This document shows, one piece after another, positions 46,630 through 52,930 of a stretch of 57,674 bases of DNA (position 1 is its first letter; each line of letters begins with the position of its first letter). The stretch covers positions 1 to 57,674 of the IMG/VR virus record IMGVR_UViG_3300023198_000698. The stretch is one strand, 5' to 3'. A program made the position numbers and the translations under genes. The stretch comes from a virus. The notes below the pieces were generated by a model, which saw only the letters and a program-made list of their open reading frames with translations, was not told the origin of the DNA and ran no database searches.

Positions 46630-47505
46630 TTAGAATTGGAAATTGTCGAGTTCGTCGATCGTGTCGGCGGCGACCTGCTTCACTTCGTTCCGGACCGTCC
46701 GGGACTCGCGGACCGCGTCCGGGTTCATCGCGCCGAACTTGTCGCTGATCCGCTTCAGGGTCTCGTCGAGCTTCACGGAGCCGACGACGTTCAGGCCCTG
46801 CATCTCGTCGCACAATTCCCAGACGTTTGTCAGGAGGCTATCCTTAAAATGCTTGTCGGTGTTCGGCTGATTGCACTCTTCCAGCTTCTTGACGACGTGG
46901 GCGAGCTTCTTGGAGACCCGGGCGAGAACGTCGCGCTGGGATTCGAAGAGCTGCTCTCGGACGGAGGCTTCCTGGCTGGCTTTGATCTTCTCGACTTCTT
47001 CGGCCGGAAGCGAGGCGAGGCGGATGTCGGAGGCGCGGGAGACCGCGGAGGTCCGGACGTTGAAGCGGAACTTGCCGGCGAAGCCAGCCTTGTCCGGGAA
47101 GTTGACTTCCGGGGTGAGACCGTTCAGGCGCTTGTGGACCTTCGCGGCGATCTCGTCGTAGCGGCCGACCGCGGCTTGAACGGCGTCTTCGAACTTCGCC
47201 TTCGCGACTTCGAGCGCGTCCTTGGTTTTCAGGTAGCGGCCGACGGGGACCAAGCGCATCCCGTTATCTTCCCACGGGAGGCTGCTCCCGATCCAGACGG
47301 CTCTCGCTTCGCTGCGAGCTGCCATGATGTCCTTACGGTCGGCGGGGTCCATCGCTTTCAGGACCGTCGAGATCGCGTCTTCGTCGGCGCCGTGAGTCGC
47401 TGCGGCTTCCTTGGAAAGCTTGTCGCATTTGACGTTGCCGGCGTAGGTTCCGACGCTGAGCTTGACTAGGACGCATTGTTCGCTGATGTCTTTTGTTTGG
47501 TTCAT
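46630..47505 (-). CDS. DUF3150-like protein, third member of the MoxR/VWA set
   Basis: The 291-residue protein starts with EQCVLVKLSVGTYAGNVKCDKLS and continues with a helical body (AARSEARAVWIGSSLPWEDNGMRLVPVGRYL, FEDAVQAAVGRYDEIAAKVHKRL), the plan I recall for DUF3150 proteins that accompany CobS-like ATPases and CobT-like VWA proteins in phages. The assignment is tentative. The start has the CGGAGACAAGATC leader, and promoter site H lies 44 bp upstream. Biochemical role unknown. Confidence 0.6.
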   Translation of the reverse strand: MNQTKDISEQCVLVKLSVGTYAGNVKCDKLSKEAAATHGADEDAISTVLKAMDPADRKDIMAARSEARAVWIGSSLPWEDNGMRLVPVGRYLKTKDALEVAKAKFEDAVQAAVGRYDEIAAKVHKRLNGLTPEVNFPDKAGFAGKFRFNVRTSAVSRASDIRLASLPAEEVEKIKASQEASVREQLFESQRDVLARVSKKLAHVVKKLEECNQPNTDKHFKDSLLTNVWELCDEMQGLNVVGSVKLDETLKRISDKFGAMNPDAVRESRTVRNEVKQVAADTIDELDNFQF

Positions 47506-47548
47506 GATCTTGTCTCCGTTCTTTGTTTGGTTTTCCGTCACTGGTTTA

Positions 47549-47575
47549 CTATCGGCTAATCTGCTGAAAGCTTTA
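47549..47575 (-). promoter_or_regulatory. Sigma-28-like promoter, site H
   Basis: Minus-strand reading: TAAA, 15 nt, GCCGATAG, followed after seven bases by GTGACGGAAAAC. It drives the DUF3150-like gene and perhaps the following two genes. Confidence 0.75.
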
Positions 47576-47579
47576 GGAT

Positions 47580-47753
47580 TTATTCGCTTGCCCAGTCGAT
47601 CACCGCGTTCGCGTCTGCCGTGTGCCTCGCCGCCGAGGTCTGGGTCGCGACGATCTGCTTTGCGCTGCTCTTCGCGAATTGGGCGAGCTGTCCGCCTTTG
47701 AAGGTGATCAGGAGCGCCACTGCGAGGAGGAGGATCGAGCCGGTTTTTTTCAT
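47580..47753 (-). CDS. Small exported or membrane protein, 57 residues
   Basis: The start ATG begins a signal-anchor sequence: two lysines, then a hydrophobic core (TGSILLLAVALLITFKGG), followed by a short polar domain (AQFAKSSAKQIVATQTSAARHT). It has its own promoter (site I). A GTG 12 codons upstream lies at the predicted transcription start. Role unknown; it may act at the inner membrane. Confidence 0.6.
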   Translation of the reverse strand: MKKTGSILLLAVALLITFKGGQLAQFAKSSAKQIVATQTSAARHTADANAVIDWASE

Positions 47754-47796
47754 CTTGCTGCTTTCGTTTTTTTCGTTGTTTCCGTTCACAGTAATA

Positions 47797-47823
47797 ATAT
47801 CGGCCAGATCTGGCTATTCTTTA
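47797..47823 (-). promoter_or_regulatory. Sigma-28-like promoter, site I
   Basis: Minus-strand reading: TAAA, 15 nt, GCCGATAT, then GTGAACGGAAAC seven bases later. It lies partly inside the 3' end of the upstream gene and drives the small membrane protein gene. Confidence 0.75.
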
Positions 47824-48101
47824 GGGTTTTTCTCTCTTTTCTCGTAAGTGCCTGATCCGGTGAGGTTTGTCTGGAAGACTCCAGGAACGCCTTCCCAGGT
47901 CGCTTTGCAGTCAGGGCAGGAGCAAGGCTCGATCCGCTTGGCGGCGGCTCGGAGGTCCGCCCGGGTCCATTCGTGGAGCGCGTGGACGCCGTCGCAGGCC
48001 CAGCCGGTCTTCAGGTTCGCCCAGAAGCCGTCGCCGGTTCCGGCCTCGCTCCAGACCTCGGAGATCCGGGGATCTTTTCGGAGCTGTTCGAGTATGGTCA
48101 T
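47814..48101 (-). CDS. Hypothetical protein with a CxC/CxxC motif, 95 residues
   Basis: The protein has a helical start (ILEQLRKDPRISEVWSEAG), a tryptophan-rich centre (DGFWANLKTGWACDGVHALHEW) and a CSCPDC motif near residue 60, perhaps a metal site. Promoter site I overlaps its last codons. It follows the terminator of the MoxR gene. Function is unknown. Confidence 0.6.
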   Translation of the reverse strand: MTILEQLRKDPRISEVWSEAGTGDGFWANLKTGWACDGVHALHEWTRADLRAAAKRIEPCSCPDCKATWEGVPGVFQTNLTGSGTYEKREKNPKE

Positions 48102-48125
48102 GTTGCGCCTTTCGATTTAAAGGGT

Positions 48126-48164
48126 CCGGGAGGAGGAGGACGGAGAGGCCTCCCTCCCTCCCGG
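48126..48164 (-). terminator. Intrinsic terminator-like hairpin after the MoxR gene
   Basis: CCGGGAGG and CCTCCCGG form an 8-bp GC-rich stem with purine/pyrimidine-rich loop sequence that allows more pairing. It is followed in the direction of transcription by ACCCTTTAAAT. It ends the MoxR transcript. Confidence 0.55.
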
Positions 48165-48181
48165 CAGCAGGCGTCCGCGGA

Positions 48182-49210
48182 TCAGGCGGCTCGCTTGCCT
48201 TCCCAGATTTGATACTCGGTCGTCGCGACGATCTCAGGGCAAGCCTTGGCGAGCTGCCGGATGAAGAAGGAGGCTTGCTCGGTCGCCCAGCGCATCGCGT
48301 AGGTCAGGAACTTCTTGGCCTTCGTCGGCGTCTCTTTCGCCTTGCGGACGAGGAAGAGCGAGAGCGCGAACGTCACGTCCACCTTGTCGGGTAGTCTGCA
48401 GCCGGCCGGATCTTTCAGGATCTCGTCTTCGGTCGGCGCGTTCTTCCAGATCTTCACCCATCCCATGAATTCGTTCGCGGCTTCGCTGCCGACGCAGCCG
48501 GCGACCACTGCGCGGATGATATCGCCGACCGGGAAGTTCACCGTCTCGCTGATCTGGTGAAGCGTGTCGGCCATCTCCCAGGTCCGCTTCGTGACGCTGC
48601 CAAGCTCGATCATCTCGCCGCCGGCGGGACCGTTCCAGACGTCGTTCCGATACTGCGCGAAGGCTCGCATTGCGGGAGAGATCCCGGCGTCTTCGGCCCA
48701 GCTATCCCAAGCTTCCAGGGCCTGCTCGGAGTCGGTTTCCATGTAGATGTGAACCATCCGCGAAGCGGCAGCTTTGGACATCATGTTCGTCCCGACGTCG
48801 GTCGCCTGATTGCCGGCGATCACCATCCGGGCGCCGGATTTGATCTTGCGGCCGAAGACTTGGCGGTCGAGGACGATCTGGAGGCTCATGTTCTGAACCT
48901 GCATCTTGGCGCGGTCGTATTCGTCCAGGAAGACGATCGACTTCTCGTCGTCGGCGCCGATGCCTTGGAAGGGGATCAGGTCCGTCATGAGATACTTCAG
49001 GCGCTCGCCGTCCGGGAACGGGATCGCGAAGTCCGAAGGCTCCTTGTCACCCAGGCGGACGTCGTAAAGGTTCCATTTGAGGCGCTTCGCGATCTGCGCG
49101 ACGATCGCCGACTTGCCGGTTCCAGGTTTGCACCAGACCGCGACGGGGATGTTTGCCTTCAGGCAGAGGGCGATCGCTCGGGCGGTTTGTTCTTGGTTCA
49201 GTTTTTGCAT
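48182..49210 (-). CDS. MoxR-type (CobS-like) AAA+ ATPase
   Basis: The 342-residue protein has Walker A CKPGTGKS (27-34), Walker B SIVFLDEYDRA (91-101), sensor 1 in MVIAGNQ (129-135) and a sensor 2-like arginine in GSVTKRTWEMADTL. This is the MoxR branch of AAA+ proteins, which pair with VWA proteins to remodel or insert metal into target proteins. It has its own promoter (site J), the CGGAGACAAGATC leader and a terminator, so it is expressed as a single gene near its presumed partner at 44-45.5 kb. Confidence 0.88.
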   Translation of the reverse strand: MQKLNQEQTARAIALCLKANIPVAVWCKPGTGKSAIVAQIAKRLKWNLYDVRLGDKEPSDFAIPFPDGERLKYLMTDLIPFQGIGADDEKSIVFLDEYDRAKMQVQNMSLQIVLDRQVFGRKIKSGARMVIAGNQATDVGTNMMSKAAASRMVHIYMETDSEQALEAWDSWAEDAGISPAMRAFAQYRNDVWNGPAGGEMIELGSVTKRTWEMADTLHQISETVNFPVGDIIRAVVAGCVGSEAANEFMGWVKIWKNAPTEDEILKDPAGCRLPDKVDVTFALSLFLVRKAKETPTKAKKFLTYAMRWATEQASFFIRQLAKACPEIVATTEYQIWEGKRAA

Positions 49211-49255
49211 GATCTTGTCTCCGTTTCGTTGTTTCGTTGTCCGTCTCTGCTTAAG

Positions 49256-49282
49256 CTATCGGCATCCTTGCCGAAAGCTTGA
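49256..49282 (-). promoter_or_regulatory. Sigma-28-like promoter, site J
   Basis: Minus-strand reading: TCAA, 15 nt, GCCGATAG. The -35 box has a substitution, while the -10 and spacing are conserved. Followed by TTAAGCAGAGACGG as in sites B, C, K and L. It drives the MoxR gene. Confidence 0.6.
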
Positions 49283-49296
49283 GATGTTTTTTCTGA

Positions 49297-49695
49297 TTAA
49301 TGATCTCCCGCGGGACCCTTGCGATAGCCAATGCTGCGGACTTCGAACTGTATCGTCCCCGGGATCTGGGTCACTGTCGCGACCGTCGCGGTCATGAATT
49401 CGATTGCTGCCAGGACGATCTCGATCTCTCCGACCAAGATGTTCGCGAAGATCGGGGCCTTCCAGTCGGCCGGATTGGCGACCGCGGTGAAGGCAGTCTT
49501 CAGGGCGCCGACCGTGAACTTGCCGCAGGTCTGCGCGTTCATCTCGGCGGCTTGCGCGGCGTCCAGCTCACGATAGAGGCGTTCCAGTCTTTCGGTGGCT
49601 CCGCAGACCCCGCCGGCGTCCAGGACTTGGGAGGCGGCGTAGCGGTTCTGGTTCTCGATCTCGATCTGCTTTTTGATTTGTTCGGTTTTGGTCAT
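49297..49695 (-). CDS. Hypothetical protein, 132 residues
   Basis: A helical first half (EQIKKQIEIENQNRYAASQVL, LERLYRELDAAQAAEM) is followed by a more hydrophobic second half (IFANILVGEIEIVLAAIEFMTATVATV). The CGGAGACAAGATC leader and promoter site K precede it. Function is unknown. Confidence 0.6.
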   Translation of the reverse strand: MTKTEQIKKQIEIENQNRYAASQVLDAGGVCGATERLERLYRELDAAQAAEMNAQTCGKFTVGALKTAFTAVANPADWKAPIFANILVGEIEIVLAAIEFMTATVATVTQIPGTIQFEVRSIGYRKGPAGDH

Positions 49696-49740
49696 GATCT
49701 TGTCTCCGGTTTTTGTTCTTGTTTCCCGTCTCTGGTTATA

Positions 49741-49767
49741 ACATCGGCAGGCCCCAAGATTACTTTA
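49741..49767 (-). promoter_or_regulatory. Sigma-28-like promoter, site K
   Basis: Minus-strand reading: TAAA, 15 nt, GCCGATGT. It is followed by TATAACCAGAGACGGG. It drives the 132-residue gene. Confidence 0.7.
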
Positions 49768-49786
49768 GGCCCACCGTGAGATTTGT

Positions 49787-49975
49787 TTAGGCAATGCGAT
49801 CGAGGATCGCGACCGAGGACCTGATCCGGGACGCTTCGGCGGCGAGGTCGTCGATCTTGCGGAGCAGGGCTCCGGTGCCTTGTTGGTGACGGCCGCAGGC
49901 GATGTTCGCCGCGTGGTGAGTCTTCCGTAGTTCCGCTTTGATCTCTTCGAGTCTGTTTTCGAGCTGGCTTTTCAT
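49787..49975 (-). CDS. Small helical protein, 62 residues
   Basis: A charged helical hairpin (SQLENRLEEIKAELRKTHHAAN and LLRKIDDLAAEASRIRSSVA). An AAGGA ribosome site and promoter site L precede it. It resembles many short phage coiled-coil proteins, and its function is unknown. Confidence 0.6.
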   Translation of the reverse strand: MKSQLENRLEEIKAELRKTHHAANIACGRHQQGTGALLRKIDDLAAEASRIRSSVAILDRIA

Positions 49976-50020
49976 CGTTTTTCCTTCGGTTCGTCGTTTC
50001 GTTTCCCGTCTCTGGTGGTA

Positions 50021-50048
50021 ACATCGGTAGCTTCTGGCGAAAGCTTTA
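50021..50048 (-). promoter_or_regulatory. Sigma-28-like promoter, site L
   Basis: Minus-strand reading: TAAA, 16 nt, ACCGATGT. It is the only site with 16 instead of 15 bases between the boxes and has an A for the first G. The context and following CAGAGACGGG are conserved. It drives the 62-residue gene. Confidence 0.5.
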
Positions 50049-50051
50049 GGA

Positions 50052-50261
50052 TTATTTCACCCATTCGGCGCCGGCGGTCGTTAGCTTGTTTCCGGCCCAG
50101 CCGTCCGTCACCGTGTATTCGATGATTCCAGCCTCACGGAGTTCGGCGAGCGCGGCCTTCGTGGTGGGGCGGAGGTTCGGGGCCTTGACCCAGCCGGTCC
50201 CGTGCGCGTTGTCGTGGGCGGTGGCGAGGATCGCTTGCTGGGTTTTATTGAGCTTTTTCAT
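50052..50261 (-). CDS. Winged-helix-like DNA-binding protein, 69 residues
   Basis: The sequence (KTQQAILATAHDNAHGTGWV, LRPTTKAALAELREAGIIEYTVTDGW) has the helix-helix-wing pattern of small MarR-like or phage regulatory domains. The ATG has GAAGGC upstream, with a GTG 13 codons earlier at the predicted transcript start of site M. It is the best candidate in the window for a regulator of the accessory genes, but its target is unknown. Confidence 0.6.
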   Translation of the reverse strand: MKKLNKTQQAILATAHDNAHGTGWVKAPNLRPTTKAALAELREAGIIEYTVTDGWAGNKLTTAGAEWVK

Positions 50262-50307
50262 CTTTTTGCCTTCGGTCTTCGTTGTCTCGTTCTCTGTCAC
50301 TGGTTTA

Positions 50308-50334
50308 ATATCGGCAGCTTCTGGCGAGACCTGA
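50308..50334 (-). promoter_or_regulatory. Sigma-28-like promoter, site M
   Basis: Minus-strand reading: TCAG, 15 nt, GCCGATAT. The -35 box is poor, but the -10, spacing and following GTGACAGAGAAC are conserved. It drives the winged-helix gene. Confidence 0.5.
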
Positions 50335-50348
50335 AGGATTATTTCAGA

Positions 50349-50591
50349 TTATTCGACCCCGCTGAATCCGCCGCCCTTGACCTCGGACCTCATGGCTGCT
50401 GTGCTGGCGAGATCGGTGGCCTTCCAGGTCCTCCATTCCTGCTCTGCCGCGGCCTTCGTTTCCTTGGGTTCCCCTACGGTCCATCCCATCGACCGATCGA
50501 CGGCGAACCATTTTCCGGTCTTGGGATGCTTCGCCGTGCTGGGAGTCAGCTCTGCGGCTATTGCTTTGGCTTTTTCGAAGAGTGCGTTCAT
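50349..50591 (-). CDS. Hypothetical protein, 80 residues
   Basis: The ATG has an AAAGGAA ribosome site. The product contains a helical start (LFEKAKAIAAELTP) and a lysine/tryptophan-rich middle (HPKTGKWFAVDRSMGWTVGEPKETKAAAEQEWRTW). No family is recognised. Confidence 0.6.
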   Translation of the reverse strand: MNALFEKAKAIAAELTPSTAKHPKTGKWFAVDRSMGWTVGEPKETKAAAEQEWRTWKATDLASTAAMRSEVKGGGFSGVE

Positions 50592-50604
50592 GGGTTCCTT
50601 TCCT

Positions 50605-50736
50605 TTAGTGCTTTTTGAGTTCGCGGACGATCCCGGCCCAATGCCACTTGACCTTGTGGTCGAGGGCGAGGCAGTAGGTGTGTAGGATGATTCTCCCCGT
50701 CCGGGTCGTCGCCAGTTTTGATTTTATCGCTCTCAC
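50605..50736 (-). CDS. Possible leaderless 43-residue protein from a GTG start
   Basis: A GTG seven bases after the -10 box of site N opens a basic frame (RAIKSKLATTRTGRIILHTYCLAL) ending just before the 80-residue gene. No ribosome site exists, so it would have to be translated from a leaderless transcript, as proposed for the peptidase/VWA gene. The frame may also be only the 5' leader of the downstream gene. Confidence 0.4.
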   Translation of the reverse strand: MRAIKSKLATTRTGRIILHTYCLALDHKVKWHWAGIVRELKKH

Positions 50737-50743
50737 GATAATA

Positions 50744-50770
50744 CCATCGGCATCCCGCAGAAAAACTTCA
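50744..50770 (-). promoter_or_regulatory. Sigma-28-like promoter, site N
   Basis: Minus-strand reading: TGAA, 15 nt, GCCGATGG, then GTGAGAGC seven bases later. It is the rightmost member of the array. A dyad (GAGACAG-TTC-CTGTCCC) lies 35 bp upstream. Confidence 0.55.
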
Positions 50771-50804
50771 GGAGTTTTTTTCACTTTCCCCGGTGTCCAT
50801 TGTT

Positions 50805-50821
50805 GAGACAGTTCCTGTCCC
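50805..50821. promoter_or_regulatory. Dyad upstream of promoter site N
   Basis: GAGACAG and CTGTCCC are inverted repeats with one mismatch and a 3-base centre. Its place upstream of a promoter fits an operator. The rest of the 50737-50951 gap contains no convincing gene. Confidence 0.4.
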
Positions 50822-50951
50822 AAAAGTAGACCTGGATTCCGGGAGTGCAAGATGGAAGCGTGAGAAGCTGCAGGAAGGGGGCGCCGGCGCGCCCAGGCTC
50901 GCCAGGAGACGCCGGCCGACCGTCTGAAGGGGATCAGGGCAGGCGGACCGC

Positions 50952-51185
50952 TTAAAGCCTCCTGAGTGATCCGTCCGGACGCCATTGGTAGGCGCGTCCG
51001 TCGTGCATCTTGAAGGGTTTAGCGGAATCGGATGGAATCCCGTTATGGAAGCCGGCGCGATGCAGTAGGGCGAACCTGGACGGAATCTGCCGGTGGAGTC
51101 CAGGGGCGCGGTCCGCCCGGAAGCGGCTGCGGATCGGGGCGCCTTTGTCTGGCGTGAATATCGGGTGATAGTGTGATGCTTTCAT
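50952..51185 (-). CDS. Hypothetical basic protein, 77 residues
   Basis: The product is rich in Arg, His and Pro (PIRSRFRADRAPGLHRQIPSRFALLHRAG) and ends in a more natural segment (MHDGRAYQWRPDGSLRRL). An AAGGCA lies before the ATG. It is not recognised, and the composition leaves some doubt about its frame. Confidence 0.45.
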   Translation of the reverse strand: MKASHYHPIFTPDKGAPIRSRFRADRAPGLHRQIPSRFALLHRAGFHNGIPSDSAKPFKMHDGRAYQWRPDGSLRRL

Positions 51186-51198
51186 GGTGTGCCTTTCG

Positions 51199-51744
51199 TT
51201 ATGTTGAGATCGGATTGAGGAAGGAGAAGCTGATCAGCTCCTGCCCTGTCCCGGTAAAGTTCGTGAAGGTCTCCGTCCCCAGGCTGAACGGGATCGACTT
51301 CCGGCCGGCGTTCTGCTCTTCCCACTGGGAAAGGAGCCGGTATGGAATCCAGACGACCTTCGGCGGGGTGTCGTGTTTTGCGTGGAATGCTTTGGGGCGA
51401 AACTCCCAGAGGACCCCGGAGATCGCGCCGGCCCAGTACCAGAGCGCCAGGGACTCGAACTGCTTCGTGGTGAGTCCGGACTTCTTGACCTTGAAGCCGA
51501 GGCGCGGCTCCGCGGTGCTCTTCGCCTCGATCCAGATCGCCCTCCCATCGACGACGCGGGTCCCGGTGTAGTCCAGGCAGTCGTTCCGGAGCTGGATCAC
51601 GACCGGCTTCCCTCCGATCCGGATCACCTTGGTCGGCGGCTCGATCTTGCGGAGGACGATGATCCGGTTCATCTCCGCCCAGCCGGCGGAGAGGTCTATC
51701 CGGCGCTCGAAGTCTTGCCCGGGGGTTTGTGGCTTAGTCTTCAT
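51199..51744 (-). CDS. RecU-like Holliday junction resolvase / PD-(D/E)XK nuclease
   Basis: The core reads GQDFERRI, IIVLRKIEPP, then CLDYTGTRVVDGRAIWIEAKST, with Asp58, Glu73 and Lys75 forming the nuclease site, followed by LTTKQFESLALWYWAGAISGVLWEF. This order matches RecU family nucleases, which cut four-way junctions. At 181 residues the size fits. It would resolve recombination or replication intermediates before packaging. It lies in a run of short overlapping genes with nuclease and membrane functions. Confidence 0.75.
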   Translation of the reverse strand: MKTKPQTPGQDFERRIDLSAGWAEMNRIIVLRKIEPPTKVIRIGGKPVVIQLRNDCLDYTGTRVVDGRAIWIEAKSTAEPRLGFKVKKSGLTTKQFESLALWYWAGAISGVLWEFRPKAFHAKHDTPPKVVWIPYRLLSQWEEQNAGRKSIPFSLGTETFTNFTGTGQELISFSFLNPIST

Positions 51745-51982
51745 GGCGCGGATTGACGTTCACGATCTTCGGCGGGACGAGCTTTTCCATTGTTGCCGCG
51801 ATGTCCCCGAGGATCTCAACTTGCTTGCTGTGCCTGTCGAGTGATTCCCGCCAGAAGGCTTTGATCTCTTCGCGGCTTTGCTTGTCCTTGAGTTGGACCG
51901 CCAGCGCGACCATGCAGACGGTCGCAACTGCTCCGCCAATGAAGGCCGCTCCGCAAAGGAAGCTTAGGATGATTGTGTTCAT
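51734..51982 (-). CDS. Single-pass membrane protein, 82 residues
   Basis: An N-terminal hydrophobic helix (IILSFLCGAAFIGGAVATVCMVALAV) is followed by a charged helix (DKQSREEIKAFWRESLDRHSKQVEILGDIA). It overlaps the resolvase start by 11 nt. It could be a signal-anchored protein with a cytoplasmic or periplasmic coiled tail. No family is recognised. Confidence 0.6.
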   Translation of the reverse strand: MNTIILSFLCGAAFIGGAVATVCMVALAVQLKDKQSREEIKAFWRESLDRHSKQVEILGDIAATMEKLVPPKIVNVNPRHED

Positions 51983-51986
51983 GTTT

Positions 51987-52385
51987 TCATTTTTCTTTCG
52001 GTTTGCTGTTCCATCCGCCTTCTTCGGCGATTAATCCTTCGGCCCTCGCTGCGGTCGGGTTCCTTCCGATCCACTCATGGCAGGCGAAGCAGACCGCGGC
52101 GAAGAAGTCCTGATTGTGGAGGAGGTCCCCGATCCTGCCTCGCTTGTGGTGAATGTGCTCGCTCTTCTTGGCCCAGCATCGTTCGCAGATCGGGTGAGTC
52201 TTCAGATATCGCCGCTTCTCCCTTGCGTAGAGCGTGAGGTTCGCCTTCCGCGCCTTCGAGACCGGACTGATCCGCTTCTTCTTGGAGGCGCCGGCGGGGC
52301 GAGCTGTCTTCGGGCGTTCCTTTCGGGTTTTCCACCCATTCGGCTTCGTCCCGCCGGCTAAAGTTGTCCAGAGCGCGTTCCCCAT
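51987..52385 (-). CDS. HNH endonuclease
   Basis: Residues 67-103 form a zinc-supported HNH fold: CERC (67-70), HIHHKRGRIGDLLHN (His79/80, Asn91), and CFACH (99-103). The preceding 60 residues are highly basic and bind DNA. As it is not next to the terminase, it is probably a nicking or homing-type nuclease rather than the packaging HNH partner. Its length (132 residues) is typical. Confidence 0.8.
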   Translation of the reverse strand: MGNALWTTLAGGTKPNGWKTRKERPKTARPAGASKKKRISPVSKARKANLTLYAREKRRYLKTHPICERCWAKKSEHIHHKRGRIGDLLHNQDFFAAVCFACHEWIGRNPTAARAEGLIAEEGGWNSKPKEK

Positions 52386-52397
52386 GTCGCCAATCTA

Positions 52398-52595
52398 TCA
52401 CAAGGCTATGATGATGCGAGCGAATTTCCAGGCGATCCCGATCGCGATCCCTACGCCGGCGCCGGCAGCGCAGGCGATGGCGAGCGCGTATAACGCAAGG
52501 CGCCAGGGTGGGCGTCTCGGCTTAGGTGTCGGCGGGGTGATGTAGGTCCTCGGTCCTATTCCGGGCAAGGCTGTTTCGTGATTGTTCGGTTTCAT
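52398..52595 (-). CDS. Small membrane protein, 65 residues
   Basis: A Pro-rich N-terminus (ITPPTPKPRRPPW) precedes a Gly/Ala-rich transmembrane helix (LALYALAIACAAGAGVGIAIGIAW). It overlaps the SWIM-like gene by 4 nt. Holin-like but without a family match; function unknown. Confidence 0.55.
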   Translation of the reverse strand: MKPNNHETALPGIGPRTYITPPTPKPRRPPWRLALYALAIACAAGAGVGIAIGIAWKFARIIIAL

Positions 52596-52930
52596 TCTTC
52601 TTTCGTTCTTCGTTGGTGTTCCCTTGTCAGCATCGCGCCGACAAGGAGGTCACGGACCTTTGTGATGTGTTTACACTGCAGCGGGAGGCCCTTGTTCGCT
52701 CCGCTGTTCAGGTGCTTCTGCTTCTTGAACGTGAACTCCTCGCATGTGCAAGATCCGTTTCGGTCGCCCTGAAGTTCGTAGTCCATCAAGTCGACGAGAT
52801 ACTCCTTCCCTGGAGTTGTCTCGGACTCGACGATCCAGCGCGTCCAGTCGTCCTCCTCCGGTCTCGCTCTGGCGGTCAGCTTGCGGACAAGCTGGGCGAC
52901 CCAGGACACGCCCGAAGGGATCATGTTCAT
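52592..52930 (-). CDS. SWIM-like zinc protein, 112 residues
   Basis: The motif CTCEEFTFKK followed by QCKHITKVRDLL gives CxC (61, 63) and CxH (86, 88), the SWIM zinc-binding pattern found in proteins that bind DNA or protein, often with RecA-like or helicase partners. The first 50 residues include WIVESETTPGKEYLVDL, a strand pair before the finger, as in the family. It is tightly coupled with its neighbours. Confidence 0.7.
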   Translation of the reverse strand: MNMIPSGVSWVAQLVRKLTARARPEEDDWTRWIVESETTPGKEYLVDLMDYELQGDRNGSCTCEEFTFKKQKHLNSGANKGLPLQCKHITKVRDLLVGAMLTREHQRRTKEE

